Part shown: positions 54,633 to 63,989 of the stretch, in pieces
Position numbering within the stretch: the stretch's first letter is position 1
Layout of the letters: each line of letters opens with the position of its first letter
From: Adiantum capillus-veneris
Taxonomy: Eukaryota; Streptophyta; Polypodiopsida; Polypodiales; Pteridaceae
Direction: 5' to 3'
Assembly: GCA_014529385.2 (NCBI GenBank)
Contig: CM043967.1
Coordinates: forward strand, 130,259,182-130,323,181
Length of the DNA stretch: 64,000 bases
Made by a program: the position numbers and the translations under genes
The notes under the pieces: generated by a model
Told to the model about the DNA's origin: nothing
Database searches by the model: none
Seen by the model: the letters and a program-made list of their open reading frames with translations, nothing else

Positions 54633-55788
54633 TCCCCTCCTTTTCAAAGTGAGGTACTGGTACCGAACTGTATGGCGTCGAGGAGATTGTCAATAGCATC
54701 CGGAATCGTGGAAGGGACTCTTCGCCGGCCCACTCTGATGTGCGGGCCGTGCGGTACTTGAACTTCAGAAAGGTCTGCAACGCTTGCTTCTTTGGGCCGC
54801 GTCGAAAGCGACACAAAGTCTTCTGAGTCTCCTTCAATGCTTCAACTTTGTCTATGGACGTAGATCCATCTTCTTTAAGAATCTTCGAGGCTGAAAATTC
54901 CTGAAACCACTTCCAACACAAAACCATGAACATACCTATTCCATGTAAAGTGAGTGGACAAAATCTTGTCTTCCTCAAAGACTGTGCATGCAATGTAGAT
55001 GAACAAAGAGACAGAGTGCCAAACCGTTCACTACACACACGCAAACAATGAGATCGAATCTTTCTCTTCTGATCTAAATCAATCAACTGTGGCAATTCAC
55101 AACGGAAATGCCGATGCTTGATGCTCAATCTTTCTTGTGCTCTTTCTACGAATGTGTCATGCCAAGGAAGAGATATGAAATGTGACTTCCTTGAATGCAT
55201 ACTTTTTAGCTTTTCATGAACAATCCGCATACATTCGTGCTCATTCATGAGTGAAACGTGCTCAACGTACAATATGTCATGCCTAGGAAAAGGGTTCACA
55301 TAAAGACGCCGACTAAAATACAGGAAACGATCACGAATGAAACACTCGAACAATGCGTGCGTATGAATCATGCGAACACATAATACTTCCTGTGAGGGTT
55401 CTTTGGACCTAGGCTCGAGAGCCAAGGTCGGTTCTTCCTGAAGGGGTTCTTTGGACCTCGGCTCAAGAGCCAAGATCGATCCTTCGTGATTGATCGAATC
55501 TGCAACGAGGTTAGCTTTGCTAGAAAAAGCATCCACCAACACATCATCCTTGTGAACAATTATGTCATCTTTATGCAAATCATCATGCTTGTGAGAAATC
55601 ACATCTTGATCATGCAAATCATCTTGCTTATCATTGTCAACCAAATCATCATGCTTATCATTGTCAATCAAATCATCATCATGCTTCTCATATTCATGCA
55701 AATCCTGTGTGTCATGCTGTGAAGAAGAGAGAGTCTCCTTTTCCCGAATCTCTTGCATTTGTGCCTGCACTTGAGAAAAGAGTCGCAA
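54547..55788 (-). CDS. M2 His/Asp-repeat ORF, uninterrupted C-terminal part
   Basis: 413 codons, the longest continuous version of this ORF in the window; it is open from the M3 insertion (55805) down into the LTR. Near the start, FSQVQAQMQEIREKETLS leads into the repeat with KHDDDLIDNDKHDDLVDND and DQDVISHKHDDLHKD. Then follow SEANLVAD-type sequence (here SKANLVADSINHEGSIL), two EPRSKEP phrases, VLCVRMIHTHALFECFIRD, PFPRHDILYVEHVSLM, LPWHDTFVERA, FRCELPQLIDLDQ and FRRGPKKQALQTF. The same blocks occur in M1, M3 and M4, so the sequence was under common descent as a coding unit. No known domain is recognised. Its upstream half is at 60342-60645. Confidence 0.65.
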   Translation of the reverse strand: MRLFSQVQAQMQEIREKETLSSSQHDTQDLHEYEKHDDDLIDNDKHDDLVDNDKQDDLHDQDVISHKHDDLHKDDIIVHKDDVLVDAFSSKANLVADSINHEGSILALEPRSKEPLQEEPTLALEPRSKEPSQEVLCVRMIHTHALFECFIRDRFLYFSRRLYVNPFPRHDILYVEHVSLMNEHECMRIVHEKLKSMHSRKSHFISLPWHDTFVERAQERLSIKHRHFRCELPQLIDLDQKRKIRSHCLRVCSERFGTLSLCSSTLHAQSLRKTRFCPLTLHGIGMFMVLCWKWFQEFSASKILKEDGSTSIDKVEALKETQKTLCRFRRGPKKQALQTFLKFKYRTARTSEWAGEESLPRFRMLLTISSTPYSSVPVPHFEKEGMSRDTSNPMCPWTSYSITRVQFSQVSLE

Positions 55789-55810
55789 GAACTCATGTGT
55801 TGGTCGCTCT

Positions 55811-57127
55811 TGTCACGTGACACATCCCAACCCTATGTGTCCGTGGACAAGCTACACCATAGCAGGGTTCAATCAGTCCGATCAAGTTAGATTAGCAGTG
55901 ATCTGGCACTTTTGTGAATCTATTCGTAGACCGTGCATGCCCAGTCACTTAGCATAGATGCATATCCTCCGGTTGCACACAACATGATCATTAGAATTCC
56001 CATCAGAATCCATTCTCATCAGTTAGGGGAATTTTCCAGTGCATTTAGCCTATTTTCCTATTTATTGGGATTTTCACTTATTATTTTTAAGTGACTTTCC
56101 AACAAAAGTAGGTAGGGCAATTTTGCTAAGTTAATATATAAGCAAACCCAAGTTAGCACTTTCTGGCAGAAGAGGCAGCAGGAGCACCTTGCTCAACAGG
56201 CAACTTCCTATAAATAGGAAAATAGGCATTTAGCCTATTTTCCTATTTATTGGGATTTTCACTTATTATTTTTAAGTGACTTTCCAACAAAAGTAGGTAG
56301 GGCAATTTTGCTAAGTTAATATATAAGCAAACCCAAGTTAGCACTTTCTGGCAGAAGAGGCAGCAGGAGCACCTTGCTCAACAGGCAACTTCTCAGCAAG
56401 ACCAACCCCCGCGACTACTCTGGCGTTTTCTCCACAGAAGACCTAGAGTTTTTGCATCAGATCAACCTTGGCGATTTGTGCACAACAGATCAGCCCCGGC
56501 GTCACCACGACACAGCAGATCAGCCTAGCATTTTTGCATTTGCAGAACCCCGGCGACAAAAGGACCAATTTCAGCCCCTGGCGTTTTTGGATTTCAACAG
56601 CAAATTAAGACCGGCATTATTCACCTAAAGTGTAGCAGATTCAGCCCATAAAGACCATCAGTTTTCAGCCCTAAGAAACCTCATTTTTCAGCCAAGAAAA
56701 CGCAGCCAAAACAGTCATTTTCAGCCACCGAAACAGTCCCGAAATTCAGCGATTAGAAGATCTCAGATTTCAGCCATCGTCGTCGTCGTTGTCGTCGTCA
56801 TCGTCATCGTCATCGGCATAGACCAAGTTGCATAGTCCATTGCATACGCGTTGTACACCTTTGTGCAATCAAAGAATAGACCACTCTCGCCGACGAGGGT
56901 GGGGCCTTCGAAGGAGGGTTTTACAACCTCTCGGTGTCGTATCTCTTCTCTCTCCTTCTCTCAGTCTCATTCACTTGCACGCACAATATCCACTCACTTT
57001 GTTCGTGATCATAGCACTCTCCATGAGACGGAAAGCTCTCTCTTTCCCTAAGAACTAAAAGGAACCTTGAGCAAATAAAGATCACTAATCTTGAGAAAAT
57101 ACAACATTCATTCCGTTGCACCTAACA
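55811..57127 (+). repeat. M3 5' LTR (1317 bp)
   Basis: Starts TGTCACGTGACACATCC and ends GCACCTAACA. Contains the internal duplication 56046-56392 and a GTC/ATC trinucleotide run at about 56777-56818. Confidence 0.94.
56046..56392 (+). promoter_or_regulatory. Duplicated core-promoter segment in M3 5' LTR
   Basis: A 162-bp block (56046-56207 and 56231-56392, period 185) carries TTAATATATAAGC twice, at about 56131 and 56316. The 23-base junction holds CTATAAATAGG and is the reverse complement of the block start, giving an inverted repeat with arms TAAATAGGAAAATAGGC and GCCTATTTTCCTATTTA around 56210-56250. Confidence 0.85.
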
Positions 57128-57140
57128 TTGGTATCAGAGC
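57128..57140 (+). promoter_or_regulatory. M3 primer-binding site
   Basis: TTGGTATCAGAGC immediately after the 5' LTR, initiator tRNA-Met type. Confidence 0.94.
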
Positions 57141-57591
57141 TTTGGAAGTGTTCTGCATTACTCAAGGAAAGAACCACAAGAACCACAAGAATTTTTTTTT
57201 GCTTGTTGCGGTCACACGAACCCAAGTTTACTTGGGCGTGGCGATTCCTAATCATGTTTTGTTGAAGAGTGACAGGAATCCCAAGAAAGAAGGGCTTGTC
57301 CAGCCTCCCCTTGTCTTTTTTCACTCATTGAGAGCGGACCGTGCACTTAGCGGCCGGCCAATCGACGTGAGGTGGGAAAAAGTAACCTTGGTGTGAGCGC
57401 AAGGCCGCCAAGGGGTGCGCCCGCAGAAAAGGGTAGAACTCGGGTGAAGAGAAGATCCTTCTCCAACGCGATTTGCAAGCGAAAGAACACCTCAAGAATC
57501 TCAAGACCCTCAAGAACCCAAGTTCCTCGTGAACTTAAGAACCCAAGACCCGCAAGAACCCAAGTTCCTCGTGGACTTAAGAACTCAAGAC

Positions 57592-57765
57592 CATAGTAAC
57601 AGGGAATGGCCGTTTTCAGGTCTCCGTTCCCCGTTCCCATTCCAAGTTCCCGTTCCGAATCCCCGTTCCATGTTTCAAACATGAGTACCCGTAACAGGGA
57701 ATGGCATTTTGTTCGGCGTTCCCGTTCCGCATTCCCGTTCCGGTTCCCCGTTCCTGGTAACTATG
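57592..57765. mobile_element. 174-bp MITE (hAT-like) in the M3 leader
   Basis: The ends CATAGTAACAGGGAATGG and, inverted, CATAGTTACCAGGAACGG form terminal inverted repeats. Flanks CTCAAGAC (57584-57591) and CCCAAGAC (57766-57773) are an eight-base target copy with one mismatch. M2 lacks this segment at the matching place. The interior is packed with CCGTTCC repeats, has a central CATGTTTCAAACATG palindrome, and repeats its left end (GTAACAGGGAATGG) at about 57692. Confidence 0.85.
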
Positions 57766-57805
57766 CCCAAGACCCCAAGAACCCACAAGAACCCACGATT
57801 GCAGA

Positions 57806-59245
57806 ATGGTCATCACTCGAAGCGGAATGGATACCTCGCTTGGAGGTGATGAGCATGAGAGAGGCGAAGAAGAATTTTTCCCACCAGGAGGTTTTTTCGA
57901 CCCTCCCCCTTCCCCATCTACGTCAAGGATTGCACTAACTCCTATGGAGGCTTTGAACCAGATGTTTATGGAAAGGAAGTTAGAACGCGAAGCAAGAAAT
58001 GTAGAAAGAATGACAGAATTTGATCGTGAATGCAAAGAAAGAAAAGCAGAAATGGAACGCAGACACGTAGAAAGAAAAGCAGAAATGGATCGCAGGCATG
58101 CAAAAGACAAAGCAGAAAGAAAAGCAATACAAGAACAAAGCGACCGACAAAACAAAGAGTTTTGGCAACTCTATTCTCAAGTTCAAGCACAGATACAAGA
58201 GATTTGGGGAAAGGAGACTCTCTCAATCTCTTCTTCTCCAAAGCATGACACACAAGATTTGCATGATTGTGCGAAGCATGATGATGATTTGATTGACAAT
58301 GACTTGCATGATGATTTGAAGCACAATGATAAGCATGATGATTTGGATGCCAATGATTTGCATAATGATTTGGATGACAATGACAAGCATGATGATTTGC
58401 ATGACCAAGATGTGATTTCTCACAAGCATGATGAGTTGCATGAAGAAGATGTGATTGTTCACAAGGATGATGTGTTAGTTGATGCTTTTTCTAGCGAAGC
58501 TAACCTCGTTGTAGATTTGATCAATCACGAAAAAGCGATCTTGGCTTTCGAGTCGAGGTCCAAAGAACCCCCATAGGACGATTCGATCATTTAGGACGAA
58601 TCGATCTTGGCTCTCGAGCCTTGGTCCAAAGAACCCCCACAGGACGATTCGATCATTCAGGACGAATCGATCTTGGCTCTCGAGCCTTGGTCCAAAGAAC
58701 CATCACAGGAAGTATTATGTGTTCGCATGATTGGTACGCACGCATTGTTCGAGTGTTTCATTCGTGAAGGTTTTCTGTATTTTAGTCAGCATCGTTATGT
58801 GATCCCTTTTCCTAGGCATGACATATTGTATGTTGAGCACGTTTCTCTCATGGATGAGCACGAATGTATGTGGATTGTTCATGAAAACTTGAAAAGTTTG
58901 TATGTCAGGAAGTCACATTCCATGTCTCTTCCTTGGCATGACACAGTTTCCGAAAGAGCACATAATAGTGTGAGCACCAAGCATGGGCATTTCCATTGTG
59001 AATTGCCACAGTTGATTGATTTCGATCAAACAGAAAAGATTCGACCTCATTGTTTGCATGTGTTTGATGAATGGTTTGTCACTCCGTCTCTATGTTCATC
59101 TACATTGCATACACAGTCTTTAGAGAAGACAATATTTTTTTCCTTCACTTTACATGGAATGGGTATGTTCATGGTTTTGTGTTGGAGATTGTTTCAGAAT
59201 TTTCAGCCATGGAGATTCTTGAAGACGAAAGACGCAGGACTCTAG
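57806..59245 (+). pseudogene. M3 fused ORF: Gag N-terminus joined to His/Asp-repeat protein
   Basis: Starts at ATG 57806 (MVITRSGMDTSLGGD). A charged coiled coil fills about residues 50-135 (RECKERKAEMERRHVERKA). It passes directly into SQVQAQIQEIWGKETLS and the His/Asp repeat at about 147-225 (KHDDLDANDLHNDLDDND and similar). Capsid, zinc knuckle and protease present in M1 between these parts are absent. TAG codons at 58574-58576 and 58592-58594 interrupt the same frame inside the first copy of a tandem duplication; the second copy has CAG at both places. The frame then runs through VLCVRMIGTHALFECFIRE and PRHDILYVEHVSLMDEHE to 59245, with the last segment (ARKEIQKTLSRFRRGPKKQ) shifted to another frame up to 59454. 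Confidence 0.8.
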
Positions 59246-59465
59246 ACGAAGTTGAAGCAAGAAAGGAGATTCAGAAGACTTTGAGTCGCTTTCGGCGCGG
59301 CCCAAAGAAGCAAGCGTTGCAGACCTTTATGAAGTTCAAGTACCGCACGACCCACACATCAGAGTGGGCCGGCGAAGAGTCCCTTCCAGGATTTCGGATG
59401 CTGTTGGCGATCTCCCTCAACGCCATACAGTTCGGTACCAGTACGTCACTTTGAAAAGGAGGGGA

Positions 59466-60336
59466 TGTCACGTGACACATCCCAACCCTATGTGTCCGTG
59501 GACAAGCTACACTACAACAGGGTTTAGTCAGTCCGATCAAGTTAGATTAGCAGTGATCTGGCACTTTTGTGAGTCTATTCGTAGACCGTGCATGCCCAGT
59601 CACTTAGCATAGATGCATATCCTCCGGTTGCACACAGCATGATCATCAGAATTCCCATCAGAATCCATTCGCATCAGTTAGGGAAATTTTCCAGTGCATT
59701 TAGCCTATTTTCCTATTTATTGGGATTTTCACTTATTATTTTTAAGTGACTTTCCAACAAAAGTAGGTAGGGCAATTTTGCTAAGTTAATATATAAGCAA
59801 ACCCAAGTTAGCACTTTCTGGTAGAAGAGGCAGCAGGAGCACCTTGCTCAACAGGCAACTTCTCAGCAAGACCAACCCCCGCGACTACTCTCAGCCCTAA
59901 GAAACCTCATTTTCAGCCAAGAAAACGCAGCCAAAACAGTCATTTTCAGCCACCGAAACAGTCCCGAAATTCAGCGATTAGAAGATCTCAGATTTCAGCC
60001 ATCGTCCTCACCGTCGTCATCATCGGCATAGACCAAGTTGCATAGTCCATTGCATACGCATTGTACACCTTTGTGCAATCAAAGAATAGACCACTCTCGC
60101 CGACGACAGTGGGGCCTTCGGAGGAGGGTTTTACAACCTCTCGGTGTCGTATCTCTTCTCTCTCCTTCTCTCAGTCTCATTCACTTGCACGCACAATATC
60201 CACTCACTTTGTTCGTGATCATAGCACTCTCCATAAGACGGAAAGCTCTCTCTTTCCCTAAGAACTAAAAGGAACCTTGAGCAAATAAGATCACTAATCT
60301 TGAGAAAATACAACATTCATTCCGCTGCACCTAACA
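59466..60336 (+). repeat. M3 3' LTR (871 bp)
   Basis: Like the 5' LTR but with a single promoter block and without sequence corresponding to about 56418-56668; the join falls at a short CAGCCC match. Confidence 0.93.
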
Positions 60337-60341
60337 GCTCT

Positions 60342-60645
60342 TTCCTTTGACGGCGGCTTCCATTCTTTCTTGGTGTTTGCGCTCCATTTCTGCTTTTCGT
60401 TTTGCTCTTCTTTCTGCGTGTCTGCGTTCCATTTCTGCCATTTTTTCTGCATTTCTTGCTTCGCGTTCTAACTTCCTTTCCATAAACATCTGCTCCAACT
60501 CCTCCATAGGAGTTAGTGCAATCCTTGACATAGATGGGGAAGGGGGAGGGTGGGAAAAATCTCCTGGTGGGGAAAATTCTTCTTCGTCTCTCTCATGCTC
60601 ATCATCTCTAAGCGAAGTATCCATTCCGCTTCGAGTGATGACCAT
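60342..60645 (-). pseudogene. M2 Gag N-terminus, cut by M3
   Basis: ATG 60645 gives MVITRSGMDTSLRDDEHERD, followed by PPPSPSMSRIALTPMEELEQ and a coiled coil (RKLEREARNAEKMAEMERRH). It ends at the M3 insertion at codon 103. Removing M3 and one target copy leaves the downstream His/Asp-repeat frame one base out of phase, so a small indel also exists near the junction. Confidence 0.8.
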
Positions 60646-61095
60646 TCTGAACTCGTGGGTTCTTGTGGTATTGGGTTCTTAAGTTCACGAGGAACTTGGG
60701 TTCTTGTGGGTCTTGGTTCTTGGGGTTCTTGAGGGTCTTGAGGTTCTTCTTTCGCTTGCAATCTGTGTTTGAGAAGGATCTTCTCTTCACTCGAGTTCTG
60801 CTCTTTTCCACGGGCTCACCCCTTGGTGGCCTTGCGCTCACACCAAGGTTGCTTTTTCCCACCTCACGTCGATTGGCATGCTGCTAAGTGCACGGTCCGC
60901 TCTCAATGAGTGAAAAGAGGCACAAGGGGAGGCTGGACAAGCCCTTCTTTCCTCAGATTCCTGTCACTCTTCAAAAACACGATTAGGAATCGACACGCCC
61001 AAGCGAACTTGGGTTCGTGCGACCGCAACAAGCAAAAAAAATTTAGTGGTTCTTTCCTTGAGTGATATAGAACACTACCAAAGCTCTGATTCCAA

Positions 61096-61621
61096 TGTCA
61101 GGTGCAGCGGAATGAATGTTTGAACTTTGCTCAAGATGAGTGCTCCGAACTATGCTCAAGGTTCCTTTTGTTCTTATGGAAGGGAGAGCCTTCCGTCTTT
61201 AGTGAGAGAGTGCAATGGACAAACAAAGTGAATGGACACTGTGCGTGCAAGTGTATGAGACTGAGAGATAGAGAGAGAAGAGAATACGACACCAGAGACG
61301 TAAAACCCTCCTCCGAAGGCCCCACTCTCTATGGTGAGAGCGGTCTACTTATGATTGAACAAATCTCTACAAGGCTTGGACTTGCCGACGACGACGAGAC
61401 GGGCTGAAAACTAAAAACGCTAAGGGTTGGAATCTGCAAACCTTTATCTGCTGAATTCTGACTCTATGTCGATGACGATGTGGATGGCGATGATGCGACG
61501 ACGATGCGCTAAAAACGCAGATGCTGAAATCTGCGTTTTCCGGGCTGAAAGTATAAACCTTGTGGAAACTGACCGTGCAACGAGGAACTGCTGCGGAAAG
61601 GTGAGATCTGCGAGGTTCGGG
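61096..61621 (-). repeat. M2 5' LTR, first part, cut by M4
   Basis: Starts TGTCAGGTGCAGCGG after the primer site. It stops at GGTTCGGG, where M4 begins; the corresponding unbroken place in M2's other LTR is near 53960. Confidence 0.85.
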
Positions 61622-62769
61622 TGTTAGGTGCAGCGGAATGATTGTTTGCGCTTTGCTCAAGATGAGTGATCTGAACTGTGCTCAAGGTTCCTTTTAGTTC
61701 TTATGGCAGGGAGAGCCTTCCGTTCTTAATGGAAAGTGCTATGATTACAAACAAAGTGAATGGACACTGTGGGTGCAAGTGTATGAGACTGAGAGATAGA
61801 GAGAGAAGAGAGATACGACACCAGAGACGTTGTAAAACCCTCTTCCGAAGGCCCCACTCTCGTCGGCGAGAGTGGTCTACTTATTGATTGCACAAAGTGG
61901 TACAATGACGATGCAATGGACTGATGCAATCTAGGACTATGCCGATGACGACGATGACTTTAGGGCTGAAATCTGTGGTCTTCTAATTGCTGAATTTCGG
62001 GGCTGTTTCGGTGGCTGAAAATGACTGTTTTGGCTGCGTTTTTATGGCTGAAAATGGGGGAACTTCTGCAACCAATTGGGGCTGAATCTGATGCTTTGCT
62101 ATAGGCTCAAAACGCTGCTGTCCTGAAGTCGCTGAGGCTGAAAAACCAAAAACGCTACTGGCCCTTGCTAGCGTTACTAAAATCTGATGACAATCTGGGG
62201 GGCTGGCGATCATGGGAGAAAAACGCGAGGGTGCTGAATATGGCGATGATGCAGGGACTAGAAATGCCAAGGGGAATCGGGTACTGCTGATGCGGGAAAC
62301 TGCTAGGACAGAAAATGCTAGGTGCTTGCGGGTGTGGCGAGGATGGGGAGATCAAAACGCCAAGGGGTTCTTTGGGGTTCTGTTGAGAAGGTGCCTATTG
62401 AGCATGTGCTCCAGCTGCCTCTTCTGTCATTTAGTGCTAACTAGTTTGCTTATATACAAACTTAGCAAAATTGCCCTACCTACTTTTGTTGGAAAGTCAC
62501 TTAAAAATAATAAGTGAAAATACCAAAAATAGTGAAAATAGGCTAGATGCACCGGAAAATTCCCCTGATGGAATCTGATGGATTCTGAAGAATACTGATA
62601 ATCATGCTATGTGCAACCAGAGGATATGCATCTACACTAAATGACTAGGTATGCACGGTCTACGAATAGACTCACAAAAGTGTCAGATCACTTGTAATCT
62701 AGATTGATTGAACCCTTGTCGTGCTGTAGCTTGTCCATGGACACATGGGGCTGGATGTGTCACGTGACA
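61622..62769 (-). repeat. M4 3' LTR (1148 bp)
   Basis: Same layout as the other M LTRs, with a TATA-like region at about 62445-62460 and multiple AAAACGC phrases. Confidence 0.92.
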
Positions 62770-62780
62770 TCCCCTCCTTT

Positions 62781-63989
62781 TCAAAGTGAGGTACTGATAC
62801 CGAACTGTATGGCGTCGAGGGAGATCGCCAATAGCATCCAGAATCCTGGAAGGGACTCTTCGCCGGCCCACTCTGATGTGTGGGTCGTACGGTACTTGAA
62901 CTTCATAAAGGTTTGCAACGCTTGCTTCTTTGGGCCGTGCCGAAAGCGACACAAAATCTTCTGTGGCTCCTTCGATGCTTCAACTTCGTTGAGAGTCATG
63001 CTTCCTTCTTCTTCAAGAATCTCCATGGCTGAAAATTCCTGAAACCACTTACAACACAAAACCATGAACATACCTATTCCATGTAAAGTGAGTGGAAAAA
63101 ATCTTGTCTTCGCTAAAGACTGTGTATGCAATGTAGATGAACATAGAGACGAGTGACAACCCGTATTTCAAACACACGCAAACAATGAGATCGAATCTTT
63201 CTCTTTTGATCTAGAGCAATCAACTGTGGCAATTCACAACGGAAATGCCCATGCTTGGTGCTCATACTTTCATGTGCTCGTTCGGAAACTGTGTCATGCC
63301 AAGGAAGAGACATGGAATGTGACTTCCGTACATACATACTTTTCAGCTTATCATGAAAAATCCGCATACATTCGTGCTCATCCATGAGAGAAACGTGCTC
63401 AACATACAATATGTCACGTCTAGTAAAAGGGATCACATAAAGACGCTGACTAAAATACAGGAAACGATCATGAATGAAACACTCGAACAATGCGTGCGTA
63501 TCAATCATGCGAACACATAATATGTCTTGTGAGGGTTCCTTGGACCTATGCTCGAGAGCCAAGATCAGTTCTTCTTGAATGATCGAATCGTCCTGTGGGG
63601 GTTCGTTGGACCTCGACTCGAAAGCCAAGGTCGGTTCTTCGTGATTGATCGAATCTGCAATGAGGTTAGCTTCGCTAGAAAAAAGCATCAACTAACACAT
63701 CATCCTTGTGAACAATCACATCATCTTCATGCAACTCATCATGCTTGTGAGAAATCACATCTTGATCATGCAAATCATCATGCTTGTCATGGGCATCCAA
63801 ATCATCATGCTTATCATAATCATTTAAATCATCATGCTTATCATCATCATTCAAATGATCATGCAAATCATTGTCAATCAAATCATCATCATGCTTTTCA
63901 CAATCATGCAAATCCTCTGTTTCATGCTTTGGAGAAGAAGAGACTGAGAGAGTCTCCTTTTCCTGATCCTGTGGCATCTGTGCCTGCAT
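62781..63989 (-). pseudogene. M4 His/Asp-repeat ORF, two frameshifts
   Basis: From the right: MQAQMPQDQEKETLSVSSS, then KHDDDLIDNDLHDHLNDDD, KHDDLNDYDKHDDLDAHD and DQDVISHKHDELHED (about 63930-63700). A shift near 63680 leads to SEANLIADSINHEEPTL, VLCVRMIDTHALFECFIHD and EHVSLMDEHECMRIFHD, and another near 63120 to FSAMEILEEEGSMTLNEVEA and FRHGPKKQALQTFMKFKYR. Block order equals that of M2 and M3. Gag sequence upstream lies outside the window. Confidence 0.75.

Larger units (their letters stand above)
55811..60336 (+). mobile_element. M3: M-family element inserted in M2
   Basis: Target duplication GCTCT is perfect (55806-55810, 60337-60341). The 5' LTR is 55811-57127 and the 3' LTR 59466-60336. 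The primer site TTGGTATCAGAGC starts at 57128 and the purine tract ends at 59465. The LTRs agree closely in shared parts but differ in structure: the 5' copy has a 185-bp promoter duplication, the 3' copy lacks about 250 bp. The interior holds one fused ORF with two TAG codons and one frameshift, plus a MITE in the leader. Confidence 0.95.

Noticed and set aside
55486-55722. Hydrophobic repeat ORF that could look like membrane helices
   Set aside because: Antisense shadow of the M2 His/Asp repeat.
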